64,000 nucleotides of DNA from G963663775 sp963664255. Its GTDB lineage: Bacteria; Bacillota; Clostridia; Oscillospirales; Butyricicoccaceae. Positions 20,961 through 29,319 of this stretch are shown here, piece after piece. The stretch lies in NCBI GenBank assembly GCA_963664255.1, contig OY760938.1, positions 1,798,001 through 1,862,000 of the forward strand. The letters are read 5' to 3'. The translations under genes and the position numbers were made by a program. Position 1 is the stretch's first letter, and each line of letters begins with the position of its first letter. The notes beneath the pieces were generated by a model. The model saw nothing but the letters and a program-made list of their open reading frames with translations, made no database searches and was not told where the DNA came from.

Positions 20961-21467
20961 ATGAAAGAAACAATACGAATTTCCGGCACCGTCGGAGAGT
21001 CGATTGTGGATGGGCCTGGGTTTCGATATACTATTTTTACCCAAGGCTGTCCGCATCAGTGCCTCGGGTGCCACAACCCGCAAACGCATGATTTTGCGGG
21101 GGGACACGAGGTTACCGTGCAAACCCTGCTCGCGGATATTTTGCAGAACCCCATGCTTTCTGGTGTCACCTTTTCCGGCGGTGAACCGTTTGCACAAGCA
21201 GCGCCGCTTGCAGCACTGGCGCAGGCGCTGCACCAACACGGCAAGCACATCATGGTGTATTCGGGATATACCTTTGAAGAATTGCTGGCACTCGGGCAGG
21301 ATGCACGAGCGTTGCTCTCGCAGTGTGATTTGTTGGTGGACGGACGCTATGAGGAAGCACAGCGCAGCTTAACGCTGCGGTTTCGTGGCAGCCACAATCA
21401 GCGCGTTTTGGATGTACCAAAGTCCCTTGTGCAGGGCAAGGCGGTTTGGAACGAACAATATCGCTGA
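20961..21467 (+). CDS. nrdG: Anaerobic RNR-activating radical SAM enzyme
   Basis: Generates the glycyl radical on NrdD using S-adenosylmethionine and a [4Fe-4S] cluster. In its 168 residues the cluster motif GCPHQCLGCHNP has C30, C34 and C37 (C-x3-C-x2-C), and the SAM-binding GG motif is TFSGGEPF. Length is close to known NrdG. The start ATG directly follows the stop of the glycyl-radical peptide, so translation is coupled to its substrate domain. The original terminator of the operon is the palindrome now duplicated around the insertion sequence. Confidence 0.9.
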   Translation: MKETIRISGTVGESIVDGPGFRYTIFTQGCPHQCLGCHNPQTHDFAGGHEVTVQTLLADILQNPMLSGVTFSGGEPFAQAAPLAALAQALHQHGKHIMVYSGYTFEELLALGQDARALLSQCDLLVDGRYEEAQRSLTLRFRGSHNQRVLDVPKSLVQGKAVWNEQYR

Positions 21468-21484
21468 AATGAAACGTATCAAAA

Positions 21485-21514
21485 AAGGGATAGATGCAGC
21501 TGCATCTATCCCTT
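21485..21514. repeat. 30-bp palindromic target-site duplication, left copy
   Basis: AAGGGATAGATGCAG and its complement form a perfect 30-bp palindrome, repeated identically at 23086-23115. It is the terminator hairpin of nrdG, duplicated by the insertion. Confidence 0.85.
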
Positions 21515-21556
21515 CAGCCTGTAGACAAAAGGGTCGAAGCACCTCTGGAATTATGG

Positions 21557-21562
21557 TATAAT
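21557..21562 (+). promoter_or_regulatory. -10 element of the transposase promoter
   Basis: TATAAT preceded by TGG (extended -10). No good -35 is present at 17 bp (TCGAAG). Confidence 0.4.
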
Positions 21563-21589
21563 TAAACCATAAGGACAGGGGTGTTTTTG

Positions 21590-23062
21590 ATGTATATAAA
21601 AAAGGACAGAGGACAGCAAAAACAAATAAAATTTGTAAGCATAGAAGATTTGGTACCGAAAGACCACATTTTAAGGGACATCGACAGAGCGATTGATTTT
21701 AATTTCATATATGACGAAGTAAAAGGACTGTATTCCGAAATAGAATGGGGCAAACCGGGAATCGACCCGGTAGCACTGTTTAAAATAGTGTTCATACAAT
21801 ACTTATTCGGAATCCGCAGTATGCGGCAGACCATTAAAGAGATAGAAGTAAATATGGCATACCGCTGGTTCATCGGGTATGATATCGGAGAGAAAATCCC
21901 CCACTTTTCTACGTTCGGAAAGAACTACACACGCCGATTTGAAGGAACAGATGTGTTTGAACGAATATTCACACATATTTTGAATGAAGCGGTGGATTGC
22001 GGATTTGTGGATGCAAGCGCGATATTCATAGACGGTACGCACATAAAGGCAAGTGCAAACAAGAAAAAGAGCCAGCCTGCGGAAATTGAAATTCAGGCAA
22101 GAAGCTACCAAAAGCAGTTAGATGAGGAAATCGCAAAAGACCGGGGACTGCACGGAAAAAAGCCGCTGAAAAAGGATGACGGCAATGACGATGACCAACC
22201 GCCCACACCTCCGGCAACAAAAACAATCGCGCAAAGCAAAACAGATCCAGAGTGCGGAATGTTCCACAAGGGAGAACATGAAAAGCAGTTTGCCTATGTA
22301 GCGAATACCGCATGTGACAAACACAATTTTATACTGGACTTTGTACTGGGTGCAGGAAATATTCATGACAGCATGATGTTCAGCAGTGTATATGAAAAGG
22401 TTTTAAAAAAGTTTCCGGAAATACAGGCTGTTGCGGTAGATGCAGGATACAAAACTCCGGCAATTATGAAAGAAATCATTGACAGTGAAAAAATTCCTTG
22501 TGTGCCATACAAACGTCCAATGACGAAAAAAGGATTCTTTAAAAAGTATGACTTTGTGTATGATGAATATTTTGACTGTGTGTTGTGCCCAAACAAGCAG
22601 GCCCTAACATATTCTACAACCAATCGGGAAGGATACCGTGAATACAAAAGCAACACTGAAATTTGCAAAAATTGTCCTATGCGTTCCCAGTGTACAGAAA
22701 GCAAAGCCTGTCAAAAGGTTGTAACCCGGCATATTTGGGAGCCATACATGGAACTTGCTGAGGATTACCGGCATACTCCCGAGTATCGGGACATTTACAA
22801 GTTAAGAAGCGAAACCATTGAGCGTGTTTTTGCCGATGCAAAAGAGAAACATGCCATGCGTTATACTCAGCTACGTGGACTGCAAAAGGTGAAAATGCAG
22901 GTCACGCTTACTTTCGCGTGCATGAATTTAAAAAAGCTGGCGACATGGAAGCGAAGAACGGGCATGCTGCCGCCACCTTTACAACACTTTATCAATCAAT
23001 TGGCCTATTTCTATTGCTTGTTTCTAAATACAAATCAAAAAGGTACTCTACGCGTTGCGTAA
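21590..23062 (+). CDS. IS1182-family DDE transposase
   Basis: About 490 residues. An N-terminal DUF772-type domain (IEDLVPKDHILRDIDRAID, GKPGIDPVALFKIVFIQYL) is followed by a DDE catalytic core with D in IFIDGTHIKAS, D in AVAVDAGYKTP and E in SETIERVFADAKEKH. A cysteine-rich insert follows the second Asp (DCVLCPNK, CKNCPMRSQC), as in IS1182/IS4-like enzymes. No frameshift is seen, so the element may be active. ATG 21590 is preferred; GTG 21581 is an alternative. Confidence 0.92.
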   Translation: MYIKKDRGQQKQIKFVSIEDLVPKDHILRDIDRAIDFNFIYDEVKGLYSEIEWGKPGIDPVALFKIVFIQYLFGIRSMRQTIKEIEVNMAYRWFIGYDIGEKIPHFSTFGKNYTRRFEGTDVFERIFTHILNEAVDCGFVDASAIFIDGTHIKASANKKKSQPAEIEIQARSYQKQLDEEIAKDRGLHGKKPLKKDDGNDDDQPPTPPATKTIAQSKTDPECGMFHKGEHEKQFAYVANTACDKHNFILDFVLGAGNIHDSMMFSSVYEKVLKKFPEIQAVAVDAGYKTPAIMKEIIDSEKIPCVPYKRPMTKKGFFKKYDFVYDEYFDCVLCPNKQALTYSTTNREGYREYKSNTEICKNCPMRSQCTESKACQKVVTRHIWEPYMELAEDYRHTPEYRDIYKLRSETIERVFADAKEKHAMRYTQLRGLQKVKMQVTLTFACMNLKKLATWKRRTGMLPPPLQHFINQLAYFYCLFLNTNQKGTLRVA

Positions 23063-23073
23063 AGTACCTTTTT
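23039..23073 (+). terminator. Terminator inside the insertion sequence
   Basis: GGTACT-c-TACGC / GCGTA-a-AGTACC stem followed by TTTTT, overlapping the transposase 3' end. Confidence 0.75.
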
Positions 23074-23085
23074 GTCGACGGTCTG

Positions 23086-23115
23086 AAGGGATAGATGCAG
23101 CTGCATCTATCCCTT
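23086..23115. repeat. 30-bp palindromic target-site duplication, right copy
   Basis: Identical to 21485-21514. Here it is followed by TTT, making it a functional-looking terminator. Confidence 0.85.
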
Positions 23116-23125
23116 TTTAACGATG

Positions 23126-23155
23126 AAAAAAACCGCTCTCTCAAAGAAAGAGCGG
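23126..23155 (-). terminator. Terminator of rodA
   Basis: On the minus strand CCGCTCT / AGAGCGG followed by seven T residues. Confidence 0.8.
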
Positions 23156-23166
23156 AAGCGGTGCGG

Positions 23167-24279
23167 TTATCGTTTTAGCCAGCTAGGCTTCACGCGCATA
23201 CGTACACCCGCGGCAATGCCAATGGCGGTGTACATCGTGACAACAGAAGAGCCACCATAACTGAAAAACGGAAGCGTCAATCCCATCACAGGGAACAGTC
23301 CGATGCACATAAAGATGTTTTCAAAGGTTTGGAACATGAACATACCGGCGATGCCGATGACCAACAGCGTCGAAAACGAATCATTTGCGCGGTAGGATAC
23401 ATAAAACAATCGCAGAATCAACAGACACAGCAAAATAATAATCGCCGCGCAGCCAATGAAGCCAAGCTCCTCCCCTGCAACCGAGAAAATTAAATCGGTG
23501 CGCTTAGCAGGCAGCTGACCATATTGCGTGATATTGCCCTGCATATAGCCTTGCCCATACATTTGCCCCGCACCAATCGCAATTTTGCTTTGGGTTGTCT
23601 GGAATGAAATGTCGGTGTTAATAGAGGGGTCAAACAGCACCAGAATGCGCTGCTTTTGATAATCCTGAATAAAATGCCAGATAAATGGGATGCCGGCGAT
23701 AGCAAGAATCCCACCGCTGGCAAAGCACTTGAGGCTCAGTCCGGCGGCGAACAGCATAATCACACAAATCGCCAAATACGCCAGTGCCATGCCCATGTCA
23801 GAAGAGGTTACCATAATTACGCCCATCATCAGCAGGGTGTGTAGTGCGAGCGAAAGCAGCGTTTTCCAGTGGTTGAGTTGCTCGGATACCACAGTGATGT
23901 GCGCCGCAAAGGTGAAAATAAACAGCAGCTTTCCAAGCTCTGCCGGCTGAATGGTGATGGGGCCCAGTGCAATCCAGCTGCTGTTGCCGCCCACGTTTTT
24001 GCCAAAGGGAATCAGCAGGCACTGGAAAATGATATTTGCGCCTAAAATCCAAGGCCAGAGCGGGGTCACGGTTTCAAAATCAAACAGCGAAATGCAAACA
24101 AAAAACAGCAGTCCAATCACAAGAGCCGCTGTCTGCACATAGAGATACCGATTGGTATCCGCAGATAAAGTTGCGCTGTGAATCAGCACAAGACCATAGC
24201 AGGAGCAGGTGCACGCAAGGAGCAGTAAATATAAATCGGTATGCTTTAAATAATGCCCTACCGCAGAAAACAGTCGCAA
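23167..24279 (-). CDS. rodA: SEDS-family peptidoglycan glycosyltransferase, RodA type
   Basis: Polytopic membrane protein of about 370 residues with ten predicted membrane helices. It polymerises lipid II into glycan strands together with a class B penicillin-binding protein. Family hallmarks: GLVLIHSAT near the start, GGNSSWIALGPITIQPAELGK, the RILVLFDP loop, FSVAGEELGFIG and the C-terminal LPFFSYGGSS. The N-terminal YLKHTD pattern favours RodA over FtsW/SpoVE. TTG 24279 is chosen because AAAGGATGTGA lies correctly upstream; TTG 24297 is possible. It stands alone, convergent with the insertion sequence. Confidence 0.85.
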   Translation of the reverse strand: MRLFSAVGHYLKHTDLYLLLLACTCSCYGLVLIHSATLSADTNRYLYVQTAALVIGLLFFVCISLFDFETVTPLWPWILGANIIFQCLLIPFGKNVGGNSSWIALGPITIQPAELGKLLFIFTFAAHITVVSEQLNHWKTLLSLALHTLLMMGVIMVTSSDMGMALAYLAICVIMLFAAGLSLKCFASGGILAIAGIPFIWHFIQDYQKQRILVLFDPSINTDISFQTTQSKIAIGAGQMYGQGYMQGNITQYGQLPAKRTDLIFSVAGEELGFIGCAAIIILLCLLILRLFYVSYRANDSFSTLLVIGIAGMFMFQTFENIFMCIGLFPVMGLTLPFFSYGGSSVVTMYTAIGIAAGVRMRVKPSWLKR

Positions 24280-24307
24280 GTGGTCACATCCTTTCAATAC
24301 AGACTAT

Positions 24308-24337
24308 ATTATATCACAAAGCACCATTTGCGCACAA
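24308..24337 (-). promoter_or_regulatory. Promoter of rodA
   Basis: On the minus strand TTGTGC (332-337 of the 24-kb block) and TATAAT (308-313), 18-bp spacing. Confidence 0.5.
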
Positions 24338-24394
24338 ACTCTTTTTCGAAAAGTTCCGCAGAACTACACACAAGCCTAGAGGAAAAAGAAACGT

Positions 24395-24706
24395 TGTGGT
24401 ATAATAGCCGCAACGGCTATTATACAGCTATTTTAAGATTATACCACGAGCGGCATCAAAAGCAGCATTGGGTCTTCAATTTCCGCTTGCCGCTGTGGTA
24501 TAATAGCCGCAACGGCTATTATACAGCTATTTTAAGATTATACCACGAGCGGCATCAAAAGCAGCATTGGGCATTCGATTTCCGCTTGCCGCTGTGGTAA
24601 AATAGCCGCAACGGCTATTATACAGCTATTTTAAGATTATACCACGAGCGGCATCAAAAGCAGCATTGGGTCTTCAATTTCCGCTTGCCGCTGTGGTATA
24701 ATGAAA
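24395..24706 (+). repeat. Three 99-bp tandem repeats plus a fourth partial start
   Basis: Units 24395-24493, 24494-24592 and 24593-24691 differ at only a few positions, and a fourth begins at 24692 and breaks off after 11 bp. Each unit carries GTATAATAGCCG-caa-CGGCTATTATAC, a perfect dyad, and an outer pair GTGGTATAAT / ATTATACCAC. TATAAT boxes therefore occur on both strands in most units. Unit 3 has one box altered to TAAAAT. The array ends at the fhs promoter. Confidence 0.9.
24673..24702 (+). promoter_or_regulatory. Likely fhs promoter at the repeat edge
   Basis: TTCAAT and TATAAT (preceded by GTGG) with 18-bp spacing. The same sequence occurs inside each upstream repeat, so the promoter has been amplified. 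Confidence 0.5.
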
Positions 24707-24770
24707 AGGAATTCGTAGAACGATAGAAAAGAACAAACTTGCGGTCATTCAAAAAGGGGTTAAGCGAAAC

Positions 24771-26441
24771 ATGTTGACAGATATTGAAATTGCACAACAG
24801 TGCGTGATGCGCCCGATTGCAGAAATCGCGCAAAAAGCAGGACTGACAGCAGATGAATTAGAGTGTTATGGAAAATATAAAGCCAAAATTGCCGCAGAAA
24901 CGTGGGAGCGTTTGCAGGATGCACCCGATGGCAAGCTGATTTTGGTCACCGCCATCAATCCGACACCGGCGGGGGAGGGCAAAACCACCACCACTGTTGG
25001 TTTGGGACAAGCCATGGCGCAAAAAGGAAAAAATGCCATGATTGCCTTGCGTGAACCGTCCCTCGGCCCGGTATTTGGCATCAAGGGTGGTGCGGCAGGT
25101 GGCGGCTATGCACAGGTTGTGCCGATGGAGGACATCAACCTGCATTTCACCGGCGATATGCACGCCATTACGGCGGCACACAATCTGCTGTGCGCCATGT
25201 TGGACAACCATTTGCAGCATGGCAATGCGTTGGGCATTGACCCGTGTCGTGTGGTCTTTCCGCGCGTGATGGACATGAATGACCGTGCGCTGCGCAACAT
25301 TACCATTGGGCTGGGCGGCAAAACCGATGGTGTGCCGCGGGAGGAGCATTTTATGATTACCGTTGCCAGTGAAATCATGGCGATTTTGTGCTTGGCAACC
25401 GATTTGCAGGACTTAAAGGCACGCATGGGCGATATTTTGGTGGCATACAACTACAAGGGCGAGGCGGTTTACGCGCGGGATTTGCACGCGGAAGGTGCTA
25501 TGACGGCACTGATGCGAGATGCCATGAAGCCGAATTTGGTGCAGACCTTGGAAGGCACACCGTGCCTGATGCATGGCGGTCCCTTTGCCAACATCGCCCA
25601 TGGATGTAACAGTATCCAAGCTACACGCATGGCGATGAAGCTGAGTGATTATACGATTACGGAAGCGGGCTTCGGTGCAGATTTGGGCGCAGAAAAGTTT
25701 TTTGATATTAAATGCCGCAAGGCTGGGCTGCGACCGGACTGCGTGGTGTTGGTGGCAACCGTGCGTGCGCTGAAATATAACGGCGGCGTTCCCAAAACCG
25801 AACTCAACGAACCGAATCTTGCCGCCTTGCAGGCGGGCATTGCCAATCTGGAAAAGCACATGGAAAATCTGCAAAAGTATGGTGTGCCGGTGGTGGTTGC
25901 CATCAATGCGTTTCCCACCGATACAGCGGCAGAAATTGAGTTGATTCATACGGTTTGTGCAAAGCATGGGGTTGCGGTTGCGCTGTCCGAGGTGTTTGCC
26001 AAGGGAGGTGCAGGCGGTCTGGATTTGGCGGAAAAGGTCATTCAGGCGGCGGACAGCGGCGCGGCAGATTTTCATGTACTCTATGAAGAAAAGATGCCGA
26101 TTGTGGATAAAATCAAAACCATCGCCACGGAAATTTACGGCGCAAAAGAGGTGCATATTTTGCAGGCGGCAGAAAAAGAGCTGCAACGCATCACCGCAAT
26201 GGGATATGGCGATTTGCCGATTTGCATTGCCAAAACGCAGTATTCCTTGTCAGATAATGCGGCATTGCTCGGTCGTCCGGATGGCTTCACGGTCACGGTG
26301 CGTGCAGTGCGCTTGGCGGCAGGCGCGGGCTTTGTGGTCTGCGAAACGGGTGCGATTATGACCATGCCAGGCTTGCCCAAAGTGCCCACTGCGGAAAAAA
26401 TAGACACCGATGCCGCGGGAAAAATCACAGGGTTGTTTTAA
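24771..26441 (+). CDS. fhs: Formate-tetrahydrofolate ligase
   Basis: Joins formate to tetrahydrofolate with ATP to give 10-formyl-THF for purine synthesis, initiator tRNA formylation and one-carbon flow. The 556 residues match the usual length. Features: P-loop TPAGEGKTTTT near residue 65, REPSLGPVFGIKGGAAGGGY, HFTGDMHAI and EAGFGADLGAEKFFDIKCR. ATG 24771 follows AAAAGGGGTTAAGCG. It is a single-gene unit behind the 99-bp repeats. It makes ecological sense beside class III RNR of the formate-consuming type, though the link is only inferred. Confidence 0.95.
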   Translation: MLTDIEIAQQCVMRPIAEIAQKAGLTADELECYGKYKAKIAAETWERLQDAPDGKLILVTAINPTPAGEGKTTTTVGLGQAMAQKGKNAMIALREPSLGPVFGIKGGAAGGGYAQVVPMEDINLHFTGDMHAITAAHNLLCAMLDNHLQHGNALGIDPCRVVFPRVMDMNDRALRNITIGLGGKTDGVPREEHFMITVASEIMAILCLATDLQDLKARMGDILVAYNYKGEAVYARDLHAEGAMTALMRDAMKPNLVQTLEGTPCLMHGGPFANIAHGCNSIQATRMAMKLSDYTITEAGFGADLGAEKFFDIKCRKAGLRPDCVVLVATVRALKYNGGVPKTELNEPNLAALQAGIANLEKHMENLQKYGVPVVVAINAFPTDTAAEIELIHTVCAKHGVAVALSEVFAKGGAGGLDLAEKVIQAADSGAADFHVLYEEKMPIVDKIKTIATEIYGAKEVHILQAAEKELQRITAMGYGDLPICIAKTQYSLSDNAALLGRPDGFTVTVRAVRLAAGAGFVVCETGAIMTMPGLPKVPTAEKIDTDAAGKITGLF

Positions 26442-26509
26442 GGCGATACCGCACAATTCTGATGTAAACGATGCATTAAACAATTTTGTGTGAATTGTGC
26501 GGTGTTGCC
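26442..26509. repeat. Inverted-repeat element, copy B
   Basis: Same arms as copy A at 2484-2533 (GGCGATACCGCACAATTC ... GGTGTTGCC), again immediately after a stop codon. It has 18 extra bases (TGATGTAAACGATGCATT) in the loop, which marks it as an evolving dispersed element. Confidence 0.7.
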
Positions 26510-26526
26510 TTAATAAAAAATGCAAG

Positions 26527-26563
26527 CACAGACGTCGAAGCATGGGTCGGCGTCTGTGTTTTT
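26527..26563 (+). terminator. Terminator after fhs
   Basis: CACAGACG / CGTCTGTG stem, then TTTTT. Confidence 0.7.
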
Positions 26564-26575
26564 GCGTTTCGGCAC

Positions 26576-26604
26576 TTGTCAGAAGCACGGGTACATGATA
26601 TGAT
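26576..26604 (+). promoter_or_regulatory. Promoter of tsaE-tsaB
   Basis: TTGTCA and TATGAT with 17-bp spacing. This places the transcription start downstream of the ATG at 26600 and supports the tsaE start at 26648. Confidence 0.7.
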
Positions 26605-26647
26605 GAAACGGATATGCAATACAGCGGAAAAGGAGGCTTTTGATGCG

Positions 26648-27073
26648 ATGGAATGGGAATCTTTTTCGGCAGAGGAAACCGAGCAGCTGGGCGCAGTCTT
26701 TGCAAAACAGCTGAAAGGCGGCGATGTGGTCGCATTGGATGGCGATTTGGGGGCAGGCAAAACGGCGTTTGCACGGGGCATACTGCGTGGCTTGGGGTAT
26801 CGGGGGCGGGTGACCAGCCCCACCTTTTCGATTGCTAACGAATATGAAACCGAGCAGGCAACGGTTGTGCATTTTGATATGTATCGCATTTTAGACCCGC
26901 AGGCACTGTATGAATTGGGGTTTGAAGAATATTGGAATGCAGACTGCATTTTACTCATCGAATGGAGTCAAAATATTTTGCAGGCAATGCCGCCCAGCTA
27001 TCACAGGGTGCAAATTGTATACGGTGCGCAGGGAGACAGCCGTAAGATTACCGCGCAGGAGGTCAACAGATGA
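26648..27073 (+). CDS. tsaE: tRNA threonylcarbamoyladenosine biosynthesis ATPase TsaE
   Basis: ATPase partner of TsaB/TsaD in making the t6A37 modification of ANN-decoding tRNAs. The 141 residues carry Walker A GDLGAGKTAFARG near residue 33, SPTFSIANEY and the Walker-B-like LIEWSQN. ATG 26648 was chosen because AAAGGAGG is correctly spaced, the promoter lies just before it and MEWESFSAEETEQLG matches family N-termini. It overlaps tsaB by 4 bp. Confidence 0.9.
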   Translation: MEWESFSAEETEQLGAVFAKQLKGGDVVALDGDLGAGKTAFARGILRGLGYRGRVTSPTFSIANEYETEQATVVHFDMYRILDPQALYELGFEEYWNADCILLIEWSQNILQAMPPSYHRVQIVYGAQGDSRKITAQEVNR

Positions 27074-27771
27074 AAATTTTAAGCTTTGAATCCTCTGCGG
27101 TCACTTCTTCCGTGTGCTTGACAGAGGGCAACACCATCATTGCACAATCATTCCAGAATTGCGGACTGACGCACAGCCGTACCCTGCTGCCCATGGCAGA
27201 GCAGCTGCTGCGCGGGTGTGGGGTGGAGATTGGCCAGGTGGATGGCTTTGCGGTAGCGGCAGGCCCTGGCTCGTTTACAGGCGTCAGAATCGGTGTTGCA
27301 ACGGTAAAAGGGCTTGCCATGGCAGGTGATAAGCCTTGTGTGGGTGTATCGACTCTGGAAGCCATGGCGTATGGTGTGACAGGGCTGCACGGCGAGGTCT
27401 GCTGTGTGATGGATGCACGTGCAGAGCAGGTGTACAACGCCAATTTTCGCTTGACAGAAAGCGGTGTGGAGCGGCTTTGCGCCGACCGTGCCTGTAAGCT
27501 GGACGCATTGGCGGAAGAAATCGGCACGCAGGAGCAAATTCTGGTTGGAGATGGCGCAACTTTGTGTTATACTATGCTTAAAGACGTCTGCACTGGATTG
27601 CGTATAGCCCCCATGCATTTGCGGTATCCTAGCGGATATGGTGTGGCGATGGTTGCTCGGTCAATACTGGAAAATGGACAAGGTGTTTCTGCGGCAGACC
27701 TGTGTGAGCGGTATCTGCGTGCGCCACAGGCAGAACGTGAGCGCGCAGCAAGGTTGGCACAGCACGCATAA
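27070..27771 (+). CDS. tsaB: tRNA threonylcarbamoyladenosine biosynthesis protein TsaB
   Basis: Actin-like-fold scaffold of the t6A complex; dimerises with TsaD. The 233 residues begin MKILSFESSAVTSSVCL and contain AAGPGSFTGVRIG, the family signature. The start overlaps the tsaE stop (ATGA). In many Firmicutes rimI and tsaD follow; here neither does, and the operon ends in a remnant of an rpiB-like gene. Confidence 0.92.
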   Translation: MKILSFESSAVTSSVCLTEGNTIIAQSFQNCGLTHSRTLLPMAEQLLRGCGVEIGQVDGFAVAAGPGSFTGVRIGVATVKGLAMAGDKPCVGVSTLEAMAYGVTGLHGEVCCVMDARAEQVYNANFRLTESGVERLCADRACKLDALAEEIGTQEQILVGDGATLCYTMLKDVCTGLRIAPMHLRYPSGYGVAMVARSILENGQGVSAADLCERYLRAPQAERERAARLAQHA

Positions 27772-27801
27772 CACATTTTTTGGAAGTTTTTTGTACTGCA
27801 A

Positions 27802-27936
27802 ATGGCAACTCAAAATGACCGCGCAGGCTATGCACTGCAAGCAAAGATTGCGGAAAAAGGCGTTGAATTTACCGATTATGGTTACTATTCTGTAGAAGCG
27901 GTTGCAGCTGCAATCGCAGCAGAGCACACAAAGTAA
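27802..27936 (+). pseudogene. Remnant of ribose-5-phosphate isomerase B-like gene, 44 codons
   Basis: The frame from ATG 27802 to TAA 27936 encodes DRAGYALQAKIAEKGVEF and TDYGYYSVEAV. This resembles RpiB residues shortly after the N-terminus (family pattern SDHAGYxLKxxI...DxGxYSxESV). The metal/substrate-binding start and the C-terminal two thirds are missing and no proper ribosome site precedes it. RpiB commonly sits beside upp in Firmicutes. It may be a decaying gene or a retained small protein. Confidence 0.5.
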
Positions 27937-27948
27937 GGAGCGGTGAGG

Positions 27949-28578
27949 ATGGCACAAGTACATGTAATGGATCATCCGCTGATTTTGCACAAGTTGGCAT
28001 TGATGCGGGACAAGTCTACAGGCGTAAAGGAATTTCGTGAAGCGGTCAGCGAAATTGCAATGCTGATGTGTTATGAAGCAACACGAGATCTTCCTTTGAA
28101 GGAAATTACCATTGAAACACCGATTGCAGAGGCAAAGGTGCGCGTGATTTCAGGAAAAAAGCTGGCAATCATCCCGATTCTGCGTGCAGGTTTGGGCATG
28201 GTGGACGGCGTGCTGAATCTGATTCCCACCGCGAAGGTTGGACATATTGGGCTGTATCGTGACCCCGAAACCCTGCAGCCGGTCGAATACTACTGCAAGC
28301 TGCCCAATGACATTGAAGAGCGTGATGTTATCGTGGTAGACCCGATGCTGGCAACCGGCGGTTCGGCTGTGGCAGCCATTGAGTTCCTCAAGAACTATGG
28401 TGTCAAAAATATCAAGCTGATGAATATCATTGCAGCGCCCTGCGGCATTGAGGCGGTGCAGAAGGCACATCCCAATGTTGAGATTTTCACGGCGGCAATC
28501 GATGAAAAGCTGAATGAAAGCAGCTACATCGTGCCGGGGCTTGGAGATGCGGGCGACCGTATTTTTGGCACAAAGTAA
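27949..28578 (+). CDS. upp: Uracil phosphoribosyltransferase
   Basis: Salvages uracil to UMP using PRPP. The 209 residues have the PRPP-binding loop VIVVDPMLATGGSA near 130 and the uracil-binding C-terminus YIVPGLGDAGDRIFGT. ATG 27949 lies 8 nt after AAGGAG; a GTG six bases earlier is unlikely. Single gene ending in a strong bidirectional terminator. Confidence 0.95.
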   Translation: MAQVHVMDHPLILHKLALMRDKSTGVKEFREAVSEIAMLMCYEATRDLPLKEITIETPIAEAKVRVISGKKLAIIPILRAGLGMVDGVLNLIPTAKVGHIGLYRDPETLQPVEYYCKLPNDIEERDVIVVDPMLATGGSAVAAIEFLKNYGVKNIKLMNIIAAPCGIEAVQKAHPNVEIFTAAIDEKLNESSYIVPGLGDAGDRIFGTK

Positions 28579-28600
28579 AAAATTGTATACCAGTTGCAAT

Positions 28601-28636
28601 AAAAAGAGAGCATAGCGTCCGCTATGCTCTCTTTTT
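28601..28636. terminator. Bidirectional terminator between upp and the rubredoxin-flavoprotein gene
   Basis: Near-perfect stem AAAAAGAGAGCATAGC / GCTATGCTCTCTTTTT. Confidence 0.88.
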
Positions 28637-28645
28637 ATGTTTTAT

Positions 28646-29260
28646 TTATCGTTTCACCAACATATTGGGACCACGACCGCAAATCGGACACTTAAAGTCA
28701 TCCGGAATGGTTTCGCTTTCTAAAATATAGCCGCAAACCGTGCATCTCCAGCCGGGCTCACCGGTGGTGTGCGAGGGTGCATTTTGTGGAATCTGCCCCT
28801 CTTTGGCAGTTTTATAGTATTCTGTCGTCAAAATTGGCGCATCACTGCGCTTTTCAACCTCATACACCGCGCCGATAAACAGAATGTGAGAGCCGACATC
28901 CAGCGTGTCTGTCACACTGCAGGCAAACCGTGCACCGATGTCCTGCGTCAGCGAAGGCACCCCTTTTTTGTCCTTCACACTGGCATAGCTGGCAAATTTG
29001 TTGAGGTCTGCGCTGGATTTAAAGCCAAAATCGGAAAGCACTTGCCCTGCAACGTCCTGTGTGAGCAGGGAAACGGTGAACAAGCCTGATTTTTGAATGC
29101 TTTGGCACGTAAAGTTCTCCTTACTGATGGAAATTGCCAATTTTCCGCCGGCAACCTGCATGACAGAGTTGATAAGACAGCCGGCATTTTTGCCGTCTGC
29201 AACGGTGGAAACAATCGCCAGCGTACCGCTGATTTTGGCATATGCGAGATGAGTAGGCAT
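28646..29260 (-). CDS. Flavin reductase-like protein with C-terminal rubredoxin domain (Hrb type)
   Basis: 204 residues: an FMN-binding flavin-reductase split-barrel domain (about 1-150) followed by a rubredoxin-like iron site with CTVCGYILE and CPICGRG (about 172-197). This is the architecture of high-molecular-weight rubredoxin of acetogens, which passes electrons from NADH to flavodiiron proteins that remove NO or O2. Start ATG 29260 follows AAAAGGAGGT. No flavodiiron gene is in view. Regulation by a PerR-like repressor is conceivable given the AT-rich dyad near the promoter, but the match is weak. Confidence 0.85.
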   Translation of the reverse strand: MPTHLAYAKISGTLAIVSTVADGKNAGCLINSVMQVAGGKLAISISKENFTCQSIQKSGLFTVSLLTQDVAGQVLSDFGFKSSADLNKFASYASVKDKKGVPSLTQDIGARFACSVTDTLDVGSHILFIGAVYEVEKRSDAPILTTEYYKTAKEGQIPQNAPSHTTGEPGWRCTVCGYILESETIPDDFKCPICGRGPNMLVKR

Positions 29261-29319
29261 CGCGTTGACCTCCTTTTAAAGCAAAAAAATGAACGAGAAT
29301 AATTCCTAATAATACTTTA

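Larger units (their letters stand above)
21515..23085 (+). mobile_element. IS1182-family insertion sequence
   Basis: 1571-bp element between two identical 30-bp palindromes. The ends are imperfect inverted repeats: CAGCCTGTAGACAAAA on the left and, on the complementary strand at the right, CAGACCGTCGACAAAA. It has one intact transposase gene and its own hairpin terminator (about 23039-23073). Insertion into and duplication of a palindrome fits remembered IS1182-family behaviour. Confidence 0.85.

Noticed and set aside
24253..24600. Open frame encoding a 33-residue repeat across the 99-bp repeats
   Set aside because: It exists only because 99 is divisible by three; it lacks a ribosome site, is full of promoter boxes and ends by a point change in unit 3.
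24395..24706. CRISPR array
   Set aside because: Units are contiguous 99-bp tandem repeats without variable spacers, and no cas genes are present.
24703..24770. THF riboswitch before fhs
   Set aside because: Too short and without the conserved pseudoknot sequence of either class.
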